A stretch of DNA of 64,000 bases from contig NC_014643.1 of NCBI RefSeq assembly GCF_000164695.2, positions 2,108,001 through 2,172,000 of the forward strand, in the 5' to 3' direction. Positions within the stretch are counted from its first letter, which is position 1. Each line of letters starts with the position of its first letter. This DNA is from Rothia dentocariosa ATCC 17931 (lineage in GTDB: Bacteria > Actinomycetota > Actinomycetes > Actinomycetales > Micrococcaceae). The notes below the pieces were generated by a model, which ran no database searches, had not been told where the DNA came from, and saw nothing but the letters and a program-made list of their open reading frames with translations. The position numbers and the translations under genes were made by a program. Positions 28,196 to 38,145 of this stretch are shown here, piece after piece.

Positions 28196-28211
28196 TGTGA
28201 TATTAATCAAA
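28196..28211. promoter_or_regulatory. CRP/FNR-family-like binding site
   Basis: TGTGA-tattaa-TCAAA matches TGTGA-N6-TCACA at nine of ten positions; the same bases read as GTGAT-N4-ATCAA, nine of ten to the FNR consensus. It lies between two NADH-consuming dehydrogenase genes, where oxygen or carbon-source control would make sense. Confidence 0.4.
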
Positions 28212-28416
28212 AAGTCATAAAGCCCTTATATGGCTTCTTGGGAGAAAAATATGGTCTTCTAGTAAAAACTCACATAAAAAATCGTGAAAAGAGCAACTAA
28301 ACCAACATAAACCCCAAAGAACAAGGCATAATAGATAATGGGAACTTCAGAAGACACTCCGTGCTTCTGCCCACATATCAGACAAATCAACAACCCCAAG
28401 ACAGGGCGGCGACCCA

Positions 28417-29376
28417 ATGAACAACGTAAAATCTACCACTAAACTCGGCATCATCGGCGCAGGCGGTGTCGGATCTGCAACCGCATACGCAGCAACCCTA
28501 CGTGGCTCTGCAAATGAAATCGTCCTTTACGACATTGACGGCAAACGAGCACACGCTGAAGCCCTCGATATCGCCCACGGTTCTATGTTCGCCCATGAAG
28601 CGCAGCTCACCGGCGGAGACGACCTCGAAATCCTGCGTGACTGCGACATGATCATCATTACCGCAGGTGCCCGCCAAGAGCCCGGGCAGCCCCGCCTCGA
28701 ACTCGCAGGAGCAAACGTACGCATCCTCGAAAAATTACTGCCAAACCTCATGGAAATGTCACCCAACGCAATTTACATGCTGGTTACCAATCCCTGCGAC
28801 GTACTCACTGTTGTCGCCCAGAAGATCACCGGGCTACCCTCACACCGAGTACTATCCTCCGGTACCGTACTCGATTCTTCTCGACTGCGCTGGCTCGTCG
28901 CCAGCAAAGCTGGAGTCTCCATCAAGAGCGTTCACGCAAATATTATTGGCGAACACGGGGACTCGGAGTTCCCTGTCTGGTCGGCAGCTAACATCGGCAT
29001 GGTACCCCTCATTGACTGGGAATACAACGGCACCAAAGTATTTACTGAAGAAGTACGTGCAGAACTAGCGCACGAAGCGATGCGCGCAGCCTATAAAGTC
29101 ATTGAAGGTAAAGGATCCACCAACTACGCCATCGGTGTTTCCGCGGCACGAATTGCAGAAGGCTTCCTCCGAGATCAGAATGCCGTACTGCCAATCTCCA
29201 CCATTGCAGCAGGCGAACTCTACGGCTTCAAAGACGTAGCACTGTCCCTACCCTCCGTCGTAAACTACGAAGGCGTACAGCGAGTCCTCAGCGTTCCCAT
29301 GAACGACGAAGAACACAATAAGCTACGCACCTCCGCAGAAGCAATCCGCGCATCCCTGGAAACCCTAGGATTCTAA
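28417..29376 (+). CDS. ldh: L-lactate dehydrogenase
   Basis: A 319-residue NAD-dependent LDH reducing pyruvate to lactate. GIIGAGGVGSATAYA is the nucleotide fold; GARQEPGQPRL carries the specificity-loop Gln and active-site Arg; LDSSRLRW supplies the substrate-binding Arg; IGEHGDSEFP contains the catalytic His. The PGQPR loop argues for lactate rather than malate dehydrogenase. Codons are strongly C-ending, unlike genes to the left. A terminator follows. Confidence 0.93.
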   Translation: MNNVKSTTKLGIIGAGGVGSATAYAATLRGSANEIVLYDIDGKRAHAEALDIAHGSMFAHEAQLTGGDDLEILRDCDMIIITAGARQEPGQPRLELAGANVRILEKLLPNLMEMSPNAIYMLVTNPCDVLTVVAQKITGLPSHRVLSSGTVLDSSRLRWLVASKAGVSIKSVHANIIGEHGDSEFPVWSAANIGMVPLIDWEYNGTKVFTEEVRAELAHEAMRAAYKVIEGKGSTNYAIGVSAARIAEGFLRDQNAVLPISTIAAGELYGFKDVALSLPSVVNYEGVQRVLSVPMNDEEHNKLRTSAEAIRASLETLGF

Positions 29377-29400
29377 AGAACATTCCTAAAACACCCTTCT

Positions 29401-29433
29401 AAACGCGTGCCCAAACACACTGGGTACGCGTTT
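29401..29433 (+). terminator. Terminator after ldh
   Basis: AAACGCGTGCCCA (29401-29413) pairs with TGGGTACGCGTTT (29421-29433) over 13 bp with one wobble and a seven-base loop; it ends in TTT. Confidence 0.85.
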
Positions 29434-29497
29434 GTCATACCTTCACAATATGACACTCTCCAACCACAATAGCCATAAAAGATAGTAGACTAGACAC

Positions 29498-29773
29498 ATG
29501 AGCACTGACCCCCGCACCGAACTCACTCGTCTACTGGACGCCCTCGAAACACACCTTGACGCCGTCGCCCGCCGCACCCGCGAACACGACCCCGTAATCG
29601 ACGAAGCCTATGTCGAAATTGCAAACGCTTTCGAAGCCTACGAAAACGCCCTCTTCGAAGTACATAACGAAGTAACACCCCTTAGCGTCTACGGAGATGA
29701 CGACGAAAACTTCGACGAATTCCTCACCGACACCGACGACGAAGACGACGATATCGAATACGAAAAAAACTAA
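29498..29773 (+). CDS. Small acidic conserved hypothetical protein
   Basis: A 91-residue protein. The first 65 residues look helical (LTRLLDALETHLDAVARR, then AYVEIANAFEAYENALF), and the last 25 are almost all Asp/Glu (TDDEDDDIEYE). There is no membrane segment or cofactor motif. Function unknown; similar short proteins precede recO in related Micrococcales as far as I recall. A hairpin follows its stop. Confidence 0.65.
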   Translation: MSTDPRTELTRLLDALETHLDAVARRTREHDPVIDEAYVEIANAFEAYENALFEVHNEVTPLSVYGDDDENFDEFLTDTDDEDDDIEYEKN

Positions 29774-29794
29774 CCACACAACCAAACCCTCAGG

Positions 29795-29830
29795 CCCCGC
29801 ATCCTAGCCACCCGCCAGAATGCGGGGTTT
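29795..29830 (+). terminator. Terminator before recO
   Basis: CCCCGCAT (29795-29802) pairs with ATGCGGGG (29820-29827) with a 17-base loop and a short T run after it. Confidence 0.7.
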
Positions 29831-29857
29831 CTCTTCACACACCACAAACATAAAACC

Positions 29858-30625
29858 ATGAGCACCCCAAAACACCTCCGAGACCACGCCCTCATCCTCC
29901 GCACCCAAAACCTAGGCGAAGCAGACCGCATCATCATCATGCTCACCCAAAACAACGGAGTCATCCACGCCGTTGCCAAATCAATCCGCAAACCAAACTC
30001 AAAATTCGGTGCTCGGCTAGAACCCTATATGCACACCGACATATCCCTCACCCGAGGCAAAACAAACCTCCACACCATATCCCAAACCGCAACCATACAT
30101 GCCTATACAGTGACTCTCATGGGTAACTACAACGCCTACACCGCCGCAAACACCATCGCTGAAATCGCAGAGACACTCAACACCAACAGTACCCCCCACG
30201 ACACCAACCCACACTACCACCTCACTCACGGGGCAATCGCCACACTAGCTCATAACAAACACACACCACAGCGCATCCTCACAAGCTATATCTTACGTGC
30301 CATGAAACTCGCAGGCTGGCTCATCTTCACTGACACCTGCACATACTGCAATCAACCCATCACCACTGGGTACCACCCAGCAGGTACACATGGCATAACA
30401 GGAACCCTCTGCAAAACTTGCGCCCACCAAAATGACACCCCTACAACACCCATAACACCCACCGAATATAACTATATACAAGCCCTCTATAAAGGGAACT
30501 GGGACACCATAGACAACGCCTCACCTCTCGCGGCACGCAAAATACTCAACCTCACCCTACACACCACCCAAAACTACCTCGAAACCCCCCTCAAGACCCT
30601 CACCTACCTCGAACTAGAAACCTAA
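29858..30625 (+). CDS. recO: RecO, DNA repair protein
   Basis: A 255-residue RecO that helps load RecA on SSB-coated DNA in the RecFOR pathway. The N-terminal OB fold begins DHALILRTQNLGEADRII; the zinc cluster in the helical domain is CTYC with CKTC about 40 residues later. It leads a recO-uppS-pyrD run. No good ribosome site is seen, so the mRNA may be leaderless or short-leadered. Coding sequence is extremely A/C-rich. Confidence 0.92.
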   Translation: MSTPKHLRDHALILRTQNLGEADRIIIMLTQNNGVIHAVAKSIRKPNSKFGARLEPYMHTDISLTRGKTNLHTISQTATIHAYTVTLMGNYNAYTAANTIAEIAETLNTNSTPHDTNPHYHLTHGAIATLAHNKHTPQRILTSYILRAMKLAGWLIFTDTCTYCNQPITTGYHPAGTHGITGTLCKTCAHQNDTPTTPITPTEYNYIQALYKGNWDTIDNASPLAARKILNLTLHTTQNYLETPLKTLTYLELET

Positions 30626-30685
30626 AAACACCATCAAACACGGTAAAATACTGTAGTAACACACCATCAACCCGGAAAGAATCCC

Positions 30686-31468
30686 ATGCCACAAAAACCA
30701 CCGGCACACCCCTCCGGAACAACCCCACCCCCCATACCCAAAAAATTCATCCCTCAACACGTTGCCGTTGTCATGGATGGCAATGGACGCTGGGCCAACG
30801 AACGCGGACTCCCACGCAACGAAGGACATCGAGCAGGCGAAGCAGCCCTCCTCGACATCGTTGCAGGAGCCATAGAAATGGGCATACCCTATATCAGCGC
30901 CTATGCCTTCTCCACAGAAAACTGGAAACGCTCACCCAGCGAAGTATCCTTCATCATGCGTTTCTCCACCGAAGTCCTCAACCGGCAACTCGAAACCCTC
31001 AAATCCTGGGGAGTACGTATCCGCTGGGCAGGACGCCGCCCCAAACTCTGGAAAAACGTCATCTCACAACTCGAACAATGCGAACGCGAAACTATCAATA
31101 ACACCACCTGCACCCTCACTATGTGCGTCAACTATGGAGGACGCGCAGAAATCGCAGACGCAGCCGCAACTATTGCACAAGACGTACAAGCAGGCATCCT
31201 CAACCCCTCCTCTATCACAGAAAAAACTTTCCAAAAATACCTCGACGAACCAGACCTACCAGACGTCGACCTCTTCCTCCGATCATCAGGCGAACAACGA
31301 ATATCCAACTTCCTCCTCTGGCAAAGCGCCTACGCCGAATTCGTCTTCATGAACGTACTCTGGCCAGATGTAGACCGCCTAACCCTCTATAAAGCTGTCG
31401 AAGAATACGCCAGCCGCGACCGCCGCTACGGAGGCGCCACCGACAAAATCCCCAGCCCCAAAAACTAA
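30686..31468 (+). CDS. uppS: UppS-type isoprenyl transferase (polyprenyl diphosphate synthase)
   Basis: A 260-residue cis-prenyltransferase making the polyprenyl carrier for cell wall glycans. MDGNGRWA (catalytic Asp), GHRAG, the FSTENW motif, and [15 protein letters not shown] with SAYAEFVF are all conserved. It could make undecaprenyl or decaprenyl chains; the length cannot be told from sequence. GGAAAG precedes the ATG. PyrD follows 23 bp later. Confidence 0.94.
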   Translation: MPQKPPAHPSGTTPPPIPKKFIPQHVAVVMDGNGRWANERGLPRNEGHRAGEAALLDIVAGAIEMGIPYISAYAFSTENWKRSPSEVSFIMRFSTEVLNRQLETLKSWGVRIRWAGRRPKLWKNVISQLEQCERETINNTTCTLTMCVNYGGRAEIADAAATIAQDVQAGILNPSSITEKTFQKYLDEPDLPDVDLFLRSSGEQRISNFLLWQSAYAEFVFMNVLWPDVDRLTLYKAVEEYASRDRRYGGATDKIPSPKN

Positions 31469-31491
31469 CACCACACCACAAGGAGCAAACG

Positions 31492-32583
31492 ATGCGACTA
31501 TACCCAACCTTCTTCAAAATCTTCTTCGCAGGCATGGATCCCGAAAAAGCACACCACATCGGCTTCTGGGGAGTACAAACCCTTAAAAACCTAGGCATTA
31601 CTCGCATCCTCAAAAGCTACCTTCAACCCAATCCCAGCCTCCGCACCACAGCCATGGGACTCACCTTCCCTTCACCCTTCGGACTAGCCGCAGGCTTCGA
31701 CAAAGGCGGGAAAGGTATCGCAGCCCTTGCAGGACTAGGATTCGGACACGTCGAAATCGGCACCATCACCGGACAAGCACAACCTGGTAACCCACAACCA
31801 CGTTTATTCCGCCTCATCGAAGATAAAGCAGTCATTAATCGTATGGGATTCAACAACGACGGTGCCGCAGCCGCAGGACCCCGAGTCGCATCAGCTCGTG
31901 CCGATCTAGAAACCGAATACCGTCCCGAGAAGCGCCCCATTATCGGCGTCAACATCGGAAAAACAAAGATTGTAGAACTAGAAAACGCCATAGAAGACTA
32001 CCTAATCTCAACACGTACCCTAGCCCCACAAGCAGACTACCTCGTCGTCAACGTAAGCTCACCCAACACCCCAGGACTACGTACACTGCAATCCATCGCA
32101 ACACTCCGCCCACTCCTACAAGCCGTACGAGAAGAAGCAAACCGAGTCTCACCCCACCGCCATGTGCCTCTCACCGTTAAAATTGCTCCAGACCTTGTAG
32201 ACGAAGACATAACAGCTGTCGCTCGCCTAGCCCAAGAACTAAAGCTTGACGGGATCATCGCAACTAACACCACAATCGCACGCGAAGGCTTAGGACTCCA
32301 CACCACCAAAGAAAAAATTAACGCTATAGGCGCAGGAGGACTCTCAGGAGAACCACTTAAAACCCGATCACTCGAAGTCCTACACCTCCTCAAGAAAGAA
32401 ATAGGCAACAAACTAGCCCTCATCTCCGTCGGAGGAGTAACCAACGCCCAAGACGTACAAGAACGACTAGACGCAGGCGCAGACCTCGTCCAAGGATATA
32501 CCGCCTTCCTCTACGAAGGCCCCTTATGGGCCGCCCACATCAACCGAGGACTCTACAAAATCCGTCGCTCGCGCCAAAAATAA
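31492..32583 (+). CDS. pyrD: PyrD, quinone-dependent dihydroorotate dehydrogenase (class 2)
   Basis: A 363-residue flavoenzyme oxidising dihydroorotate to orotate and passing electrons to the membrane quinone. The N-terminal helical extension (about residues 1-45) marks class 2. FMN and substrate motifs include PFGLAAGFDKGGKG, IGTITGQAQPGNPQPR, INRMGFNNDG, VNVSSPNTPGLR with the catalytic Ser, and ISVGGV. AAGGAGC is upstream. Codons are almost free of third-position T and G. Confidence 0.96.
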   Translation: MRLYPTFFKIFFAGMDPEKAHHIGFWGVQTLKNLGITRILKSYLQPNPSLRTTAMGLTFPSPFGLAAGFDKGGKGIAALAGLGFGHVEIGTITGQAQPGNPQPRLFRLIEDKAVINRMGFNNDGAAAAGPRVASARADLETEYRPEKRPIIGVNIGKTKIVELENAIEDYLISTRTLAPQADYLVVNVSSPNTPGLRTLQSIATLRPLLQAVREEANRVSPHRHVPLTVKIAPDLVDEDITAVARLAQELKLDGIIATNTTIAREGLGLHTTKEKINAIGAGGLSGEPLKTRSLEVLHLLKKEIGNKLALISVGGVTNAQDVQERLDAGADLVQGYTAFLYEGPLWAAHINRGLYKIRRSRQK

Positions 32584-32590
32584 ACCTCAC

Positions 32591-32625
32591 AAAAAGGGTG
32601 AGAAACCAAACACGGTTTCCCACCC
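32591..32625. terminator. Bidirectional terminator between pyrD and the DUF3043 gene
   Basis: GGGTGAGAAACC (32596-32607) pairs with GGTTTCCCACCC (32614-32625) with one mismatch and a six-base loop. The AAAAA at 32591-32595 gives a U tail for the minus-strand gene. Confidence 0.8.
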
Positions 32626-32650
32626 CCAGAAATCATTAAAGACACAGTAT

Positions 32651-33274
32651 CTATTTTGGATACTCCCCATACTTAACAAGAGGATAAGGTCGCCGCATCC
32701 GGCGAATCATCATCACACGGTTGAATGCATACATACCACTACCACGCTGTACCTCGCCAAACTTAGCAATAACCATCTGTTTAAGCTTGCGCCACATCAA
32801 CCAGTAATCAATAACCCACAACAGCATCAGAGCATACATGCCATACATAGTCCCGTAGTAGACAGGAGCAGCAGCTACGCCAAAACCGCTCACGACCCAC
32901 GACGCAACAAGAAAAACAATGAGCAAAATAAGCATTATATCGCCCAGATTCCGGCGAGCATCAATATAGTCGCGAATGTACCGCCGCTGAGGCCCCTTAT
33001 CCACTATCGGCAGATACTTCTCATCGCCAGTACGCATAGCCTCCCGCTGCCGTGCCCTAAGCTCAGCAGCAGCCTCACGATCAGCAGTCTTCGCCGCGCC
33101 ACGATCAGCACCGACTATAGGCCTCCTTCGCGCCGCAACCTGCTCTTTACGAGACGGTGTAGGACGCCCTTTCTTCGGCGTGAACTTAGAGTTCTCAGGA
33201 ACCTCATGCTGTTTCTCTTCTTCAGGCTCGACAGCAGCCTCCTGCGGAGCCTTACCTTTTTTACGACCAAACAC
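32651..33274 (-). CDS. DUF3043 domain-containing membrane protein
   Basis: A 207-residue protein of the actinobacterial DUF3043 family. The N-terminal half is highly charged (KGRPTPSRKEQVAARRRPIV); two membrane helices lie at about residues 113-155 (DIMLILLIVFLVASWVVS, then YYGTMYGMYALMLLWVIDYWL), with a basic C-terminus. Function unknown. It is divergent from the M20 peptidase. The surrounding strand skew persists although this gene runs opposite to its left neighbours. Confidence 0.8.
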   Translation of the reverse strand: MFGRKKGKAPQEAAVEPEEEKQHEVPENSKFTPKKGRPTPSRKEQVAARRRPIVGADRGAAKTADREAAAELRARQREAMRTGDEKYLPIVDKGPQRRYIRDYIDARRNLGDIMLILLIVFLVASWVVSGFGVAAAPVYYGTMYGMYALMLLWVIDYWLMWRKLKQMVIAKFGEVQRGSGMYAFNRVMMIRRMRRPYPLVKYGEYPK

Positions 33275-33370
33275 CCTACTAGAATAACCAAAAATAATTG
33301 CCTACGCCGAATACCAAGACCAAAAATAAAAAGTATGCGCCACCCCTGTATAAAGCGTATTGTTAGACGC

Positions 33371-34777
33371 ATGGCCAATTTTCCTCATAAATTCCCAGAA
33401 CATGATGCGCTCACAGAGGCGCTTGAAGCCCATTTTGATGAATATCTTACTGAGCTGAAGGATCTAGTCTCTATCCCATCTATCGCGTGGGAAGCTTTTG
33501 ATCTAGCTCAGGTCCAACGAAGCGCTGAAGCTGTGTACGAGCTTGCGAAACGGTCAGGCTTTCAAGAGATAAAAATCCTTTCTGCGTCGTACCACGATGA
33601 AACGGGGGAGACACATCAAGGTATGCCAGCGGTAATTGCCACTAAACCAGCTGCTTCAGGGTATCCCACAATCCTGTTATACGCTCACCATGATGTACAG
33701 CCTCCTGGCGATAACACGCAGTGGGAAACTGACCCGTTTACCGCAGTTCAGAAAGGCGCTCGCCTCTATGGCCGCGGTGCTGCAGACGATAAAGCAGGGG
33801 TTATCATCCATATGGCGGCTTTCCGTTTAGTATCGGAAGTATTAGGCAATGATTTCAATGTTGGCGTAAAGATCTTTATCGAAGGGGAAGAAGAAGCAGG
33901 GTCACCCTCTTTCCGCGAATTCCTAGCTGCCTACCAGAAGGACCTAGCCGCTGATTATATTGTGGTAGCAGATTCTGCCAACTGGCGAGCTGGAGTTCCG
34001 GCATTAACTACCTCATTACGTGGCGTAGCTAGCGGGGATATTGAAGTTCGAACTGGTAATCACGCAGTGCACTCTGGTATCTTTGGAGGTCCTTTTCTGG
34101 ACGCACATACGGTATTAGCCCGTTTGCTGGGTACTCTTCATGATGACGAAGGTGCAGTTGTTGTAGAAGGTCTGTACCGTGGTGAAGACCCTAAAGTCGA
34201 ATACCCTGAACATGAATTCCGCGCAGATTCTGGAATCTTAGACCAGATGTCTCTAGCAGGATATGGATCAATTACATCTCGGCTCTGGCAGCAACCTGCA
34301 CTTTCCGTTATAGGTATGGATATTCCGTCAATTGCCCATTCTTCAAATACCCTTGCTGTTACTTCGCGGGCACGTATTAGTGTCCGTTTGGCTCCTGGTG
34401 ATTCTCCCGAGAATGCGCACAAAGTTCTGGCAGACCATATAAAGAAGCATGCACCTTATAACGCGCAAGTTAGCTATACTCCTGTCGACTCAGGGTTACC
34501 CTTTGCCACAGATGTTGAGCAGGATGGAGCTCAAATCACCTTGTCAGCAATGGCTCAAGCTTGGGGCATATCTCCTGTGCAGACAGGCATGGGAGGCTCA
34601 ATACCTTTTATAGCGGATTTGAAGGAGAACTTCCCCGATGCCCAGATTCTAGTAACTGGTGTTGAAGACCCAGATACCCGGGCACATAGCGCCAACGAAT
34701 CGCTGTATGTACCTGATTTTAAACGAGGAATTTTAGCGGAGGCACTGATATTGAGTGCTCTCAGCAGGAGTAAGTAG
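33371..34777 (+). CDS. M20 family dipeptidase
   Basis: A metallopeptidase of about 468 residues. Zinc ligands appear in YAHHDVQPPG, GRGAADDKAG and EGEEEAGSPS, and the C-terminal histidine region is in RAHSANESL. Such enzymes cleave dipeptides in the cytosol; the preferred peptide is unknown. The ATG at 33371 is chosen because the longer frame from 33206 runs across the divergent DUF3043 gene. No ribosome site is present, so a leaderless mRNA is likely. Codon use returns to the window norm here. Confidence 0.9.
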   Translation: MANFPHKFPEHDALTEALEAHFDEYLTELKDLVSIPSIAWEAFDLAQVQRSAEAVYELAKRSGFQEIKILSASYHDETGETHQGMPAVIATKPAASGYPTILLYAHHDVQPPGDNTQWETDPFTAVQKGARLYGRGAADDKAGVIIHMAAFRLVSEVLGNDFNVGVKIFIEGEEEAGSPSFREFLAAYQKDLAADYIVVADSANWRAGVPALTTSLRGVASGDIEVRTGNHAVHSGIFGGPFLDAHTVLARLLGTLHDDEGAVVVEGLYRGEDPKVEYPEHEFRADSGILDQMSLAGYGSITSRLWQQPALSVIGMDIPSIAHSSNTLAVTSRARISVRLAPGDSPENAHKVLADHIKKHAPYNAQVSYTPVDSGLPFATDVEQDGAQITLSAMAQAWGISPVQTGMGGSIPFIADLKENFPDAQILVTGVEDPDTRAHSANESLYVPDFKRGILAEALILSALSRSK

Positions 34778-34963
34778 ATTAGGAAAGGAAAGCAACTCAA
34801 GGAATATACCTCACACACTAAGTACAGAATTCTACAAAGTTGGTATTCTGGACGTAAGAGACCTTGATGCCCCTAGTGAACTTGTGAGTCCGCTGTTGTC
34901 GTGAAGAAGTAGGACAGCGTAATCTGACTTCACGAAGGGGAATATTGTCAGGAAAGGACAAAC

Positions 34964-35317
34964 ATGACTGAGACTGTAACTGAGCTACCAACACACGGGG
35001 TTAACCTTACTGAAGTTGCTCAGAATAAGGTACGTACTTTGCTCGAACAAGAAGGACGTACCGATTTGCGCCTCCGGATTGCTGTACAGCCCGGTGGCTG
35101 TTCCGGGCTAATCTATCAGCTCTACTTCGATGAGCGAGTACTTGATGGTGACGCAGTACGTGATTATGACGGTGTGCAGGTTATCGTAGATAAAATGAGT
35201 GTCCCTTATCTAGACGGCTCAACTATTGATTTTGAAGACACGATTGAGAAACAAGGATTCTCAATTGATAATCCGAACGCGGCAGGGTCATGTGCCTGTG
35301 GCGACTCCTTCCACTAG
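34964..35317 (+). CDS. erpA: ErpA/IscA-like Fe-S cluster carrier (HesB family)
   Basis: A 117-residue A-type carrier that hands Fe-S clusters to target enzymes. The three conserved cysteines are in PGGCSGLIY and the C-terminal CACGDSF. It lies upstream of the oxidase operon as in mycobacteria, where it may serve the Rieske protein. AGGAAAGGA precedes the ATG; a strong terminator follows. Confidence 0.93.
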   Translation: MTETVTELPTHGVNLTEVAQNKVRTLLEQEGRTDLRLRIAVQPGGCSGLIYQLYFDERVLDGDAVRDYDGVQVIVDKMSVPYLDGSTIDFEDTIEKQGFSIDNPNAAGSCACGDSFH

Positions 35318-35329
35318 GAGCATCGATAT

Positions 35330-35367
35330 AACAGAACCCCTAAAAAACCAACTTTAGGGGTTCTGTT
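35330..35367 (+). terminator. Terminator after erpA
   Basis: A perfect 15-bp stem (35330-35344 with 35353-35367) with an eight-base loop closes the erpA transcript. Confidence 0.88.
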
Positions 35368-35535
35368 ACGTTAAAATTCAGTAATTTTCCAGGAAACTCA
35401 CAATTTCAGTGACAGAGTGTCACCGTAAGAGCAGAATTCGCGGTAAGCTCTAAGGGATAAGTTTTTTATAATTGCCTCAGGTTTACCTGTAGACCTGAGC
35501 ACTAGCACACACTGCAAGAACAGGAAGGGCCGTCT

Positions 35536-36423
35536 GTGAGTTCGCAATATCGAACCGGCAGTCGTCGTAAGCGTGCAAGTCTTGTTGGCCTCGGGACTAC
35601 AGCGACGCTGCTGATGACTGGTTGTTCAATGGATAGGGCAGCTGTAGGCTGGTTACCCACAAAAGCTGGGCATCCGGCTACTGATAATGCCGAGAACCTC
35701 ATGCATCTCTGGGTAGGTACTTGGAGTGCAGCTCTTGTTGTCGGTCTTATTACTTGGGGTTTGATGCTATGGTGCATCATTGCTTACCGTAGGCGTAAGA
35801 ACGAAAGTGGCTATCCTCGTCAGCTCAGCTATCACCTGCCTCTGGAAATTTTTTATACTTTCGTTCCAGTTGTCTTGATCGTCAGTATGTTTACGTTTTC
35901 AGACCGAGTCGAGCGTCAAGTAACTGGTCCTAAAACTGGTGCCGATCGACAGGTCACTGTTGAAGTATATGGCAAACAATGGGCCTGGGATTTCAACTAC
36001 ACAGATGAAAATGTGCATGTAACTGGTGTACAAGCTCACCTTGATGGCTCACCAGGTAAAGAAGCAGAACTTCCAACGCTTTATTTGCCCGTTAACTCAA
36101 ATGTTGATGTAGTCCTCAAATCGCGTGATGTGATCCATTCGTTCTGGGTTCCGGCTTTCCTGGAGAAACGGGATACGATCCCTGGTATGACGAACCATAT
36201 TCATATCACTACCAAAGAAATTGGTGATTATAAGGGTAAATGCGCTGAACTTTGCGGTGAGTACCACTCTGAGATGTTGTTTAATGTCAAGGTGGTCTCA
36301 CAGGAAGACTACGACAACTACATCAATTCCCTTAAGCAAAATCCCGAGAATCAGGGTATCGCTGGGGACGAATACAACCGTAATCCCAACCAGAACGCGA
36401 CTCCGCGTCCCGCTAACCAATAA
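35536..36423 (+). CDS. ctaC: CtaC, cytochrome c oxidase subunit II (lipoprotein)
   Basis: A 295-residue subunit II of the aa3 oxidase. The signal peptide ends in the lipobox LMTGC (about residue 31), so it is lipid-anchored; two membrane helices follow (about 55-75 and 95-118). The CuA site is intact in the cupredoxin domain: HSFWVPAF and CAELCGEYHSEM. It accepts electrons from QcrC. The GTG start has AGGAAGGG about seven bases upstream. It leads ctaC-ctaD-ctaF. Confidence 0.95.
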   Translation: MSSQYRTGSRRKRASLVGLGTTATLLMTGCSMDRAAVGWLPTKAGHPATDNAENLMHLWVGTWSAALVVGLITWGLMLWCIIAYRRRKNESGYPRQLSYHLPLEIFYTFVPVVLIVSMFTFSDRVERQVTGPKTGADRQVTVEVYGKQWAWDFNYTDENVHVTGVQAHLDGSPGKEAELPTLYLPVNSNVDVVLKSRDVIHSFWVPAFLEKRDTIPGMTNHIHITTKEIGDYKGKCAELCGEYHSEMLFNVKVVSQEDYDNYINSLKQNPENQGIAGDEYNRNPNQNATPRPANQ

Positions 36424-36438
36424 AGGGGTGAAATAGAC

Positions 36439-38142
36439 GTGACTACCCTCGAATATTCAACTGAGAGTGCAACGGCTGTTGCGCCGCGCGTGGTTCCTAA
36501 GTCCAAGGGACGCATCTTTGTCAATTGGATTACTTCCACGGACCACAAAACCATTGGGTACATGTACCTGATCTCTGCCTTCATCTTCTTCTGTATGGGC
36601 GGAACTATGGCTCTGCTGATGCGTATCGAGCTTTTTGAGCCCGGTATGCAGATCCTGCAGACGAAGGAGCAATTTAACCAGCTTTTTACGATGCACGGTA
36701 CCCTTATGCTCCTCATGTTCGGCACCCCTTTGTTCACCGGTTTGGCGAACGTGCTTATCCCGCTCCAAATTGGTGCTCCCGATGTGGCATTCCCGCGCTT
36801 AAACGCATTGGCTTTTTGGTTCTTCCTTTTTGGGTCGCTAGTAGCGATTGCAGGTTTTATTACCCCGCAAGGTGCAGCCTCTTTCGGCTGGTTTGCATAC
36901 GTCCCACTAAATAGCACTACTTATAGTCCGTCTGTCGGTGGTGATTTATGGGTCTTTGGTCTTGCTTTGCAGGGATTCGGCACAATTATGGGTGCGGTTA
37001 ACTTCATTACTACAATTGTGGCAATGCGCGCCCCTGGCATGACTATGTGGCGTATGTCTGTGTTTACGTGGGCAACTCTGATTACTTCAATCTTGATTAT
37101 TATGATCTTCCCGCCTCTGGCATCCGCTTTGTTTGCTCTAGGTATGGATCGCCGATTCGGAGGACATATTTTTGATCCGGAAAATGGGGGAGCGGTACTC
37201 TGGCAGCACTTGTTCTGGTTCTTCGGGCACCCTGAGGTGTATGTGCTTGCGCTACCTTTCTTCGGCGTGACTTCGGAGATTATCCCTGTATTCTCACGTA
37301 AACCCATTTTTGGTTACAAAGGTCTTGTTACAGCGACTATTGCTATTGCGGGCCTGTCTGTAACTGTGTGGGCGCACCATATGTACGTAACTGGAGCGAT
37401 TATGCTTCCGTTCTTTTCGTTCATGACCATGATGATTGGTGTTCCAACCGGCGTGAAGTTTTTCAACTGGATTGGGACTATGTGGCAGGGGTCCATTACG
37501 TTTGAAACTCCGTTACTGTGGATCTATGGATTCTTAGTGACCTTCCTCTTTGGAGGTCTGACGGGTATTATCTTGGCTACTCCGCCTCTAGACTTCCATA
37601 TCTCGGATACTTACTTCGTGGTTGCACACTTCCACTACGTGATTTTTGGAACCATTGTGTTTGGTATGTTTGGTGCATTCTACTTCTGGTGGCCAAAATT
37701 CACTGGCAAGATGCTCAACGAACGGATCGGTAAGATTCACTTCTGGCTGGTATTCTTCGGGTTCCACGCGACCTTCTTGATTCAGCACTGGGTTGGCGTT
37801 GATGGGATGCCTCGTCGATACGCTGACTATCTGCCCGAGGACGGTTTCACCTGGATGAACCAGTTCTCAACTGTTGGATCCATGATTCTTGCCGTTTCAA
37901 TGATTCCCTGGTTCTGGAATGTTTACATTACTGCTCGGTATGCTCCGAAAGTCGAGGTAGACGATCCCTGGGGATTCGGTGGATCTCTCGAGTGGGCAAC
38001 TTCTTGTCCTCCGCCCCGCCACAACTTTACTGCATTGCCTCGTATCCGTTCCGAACGCCCGGCTCTAGACCTACATCATCCCGAGCTTTCAACGAATCAT
38101 GATGTTGCCGCTGCAGCTCTTGCAGCACAGAAGGGAGAGTAA
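36439..38142 (+). CDS. ctaD: CtaD, cytochrome c oxidase subunit I
   Basis: A 567-residue, 12-helix subunit I holding haem a, haem a3 and CuB. Haem a and CuB histidines are in [36 protein letters not shown] and [11 protein letters not shown]. No subunit III is fused at the C-terminus; ctaE is separate. GTG start, 15 bp after ctaC. Confidence 0.97.
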   Translation: MTTLEYSTESATAVAPRVVPKSKGRIFVNWITSTDHKTIGYMYLISAFIFFCMGGTMALLMRIELFEPGMQILQTKEQFNQLFTMHGTLMLLMFGTPLFTGLANVLIPLQIGAPDVAFPRLNALAFWFFLFGSLVAIAGFITPQGAASFGWFAYVPLNSTTYSPSVGGDLWVFGLALQGFGTIMGAVNFITTIVAMRAPGMTMWRMSVFTWATLITSILIIMIFPPLASALFALGMDRRFGGHIFDPENGGAVLWQHLFWFFGHPEVYVLALPFFGVTSEIIPVFSRKPIFGYKGLVTATIAIAGLSVTVWAHHMYVTGAIMLPFFSFMTMMIGVPTGVKFFNWIGTMWQGSITFETPLLWIYGFLVTFLFGGLTGIILATPPLDFHISDTYFVVAHFHYVIFGTIVFGMFGAFYFWWPKFTGKMLNERIGKIHFWLVFFGFHATFLIQHWVGVDGMPRRYADYLPEDGFTWMNQFSTVGSMILAVSMIPWFWNVYITARYAPKVEVDDPWGFGGSLEWATSCPPPRHNFTALPRIRSERPALDLHHPELSTNHDVAAAALAAQKGE

Positions 38143-38145
38143 ACC

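Larger units (their letters stand above)
27828..28416. other. 589-bp shared control region between two fermentative dehydrogenase genes
   Basis: No gene is supported here. It separates the divergent butanediol-type and lactate dehydrogenase genes. From about 27950 it becomes markedly A/C-rich on the + strand. It contains a C11 run (28166-28176), a CRP/FNR-like palindrome (28196-28211) and a short AAGCC/GGCTT hairpin just after. Promoters are probably at both ends but were not pinned down. Confidence 0.6.

Noticed and set aside
33206-33370. 55-residue N-terminal extension of the M20 dipeptidase
   Set aside because: It would overlap the start of the divergent DUF3043 gene, its sequence is not M20-like, and the domain begins just after ATG 33371.
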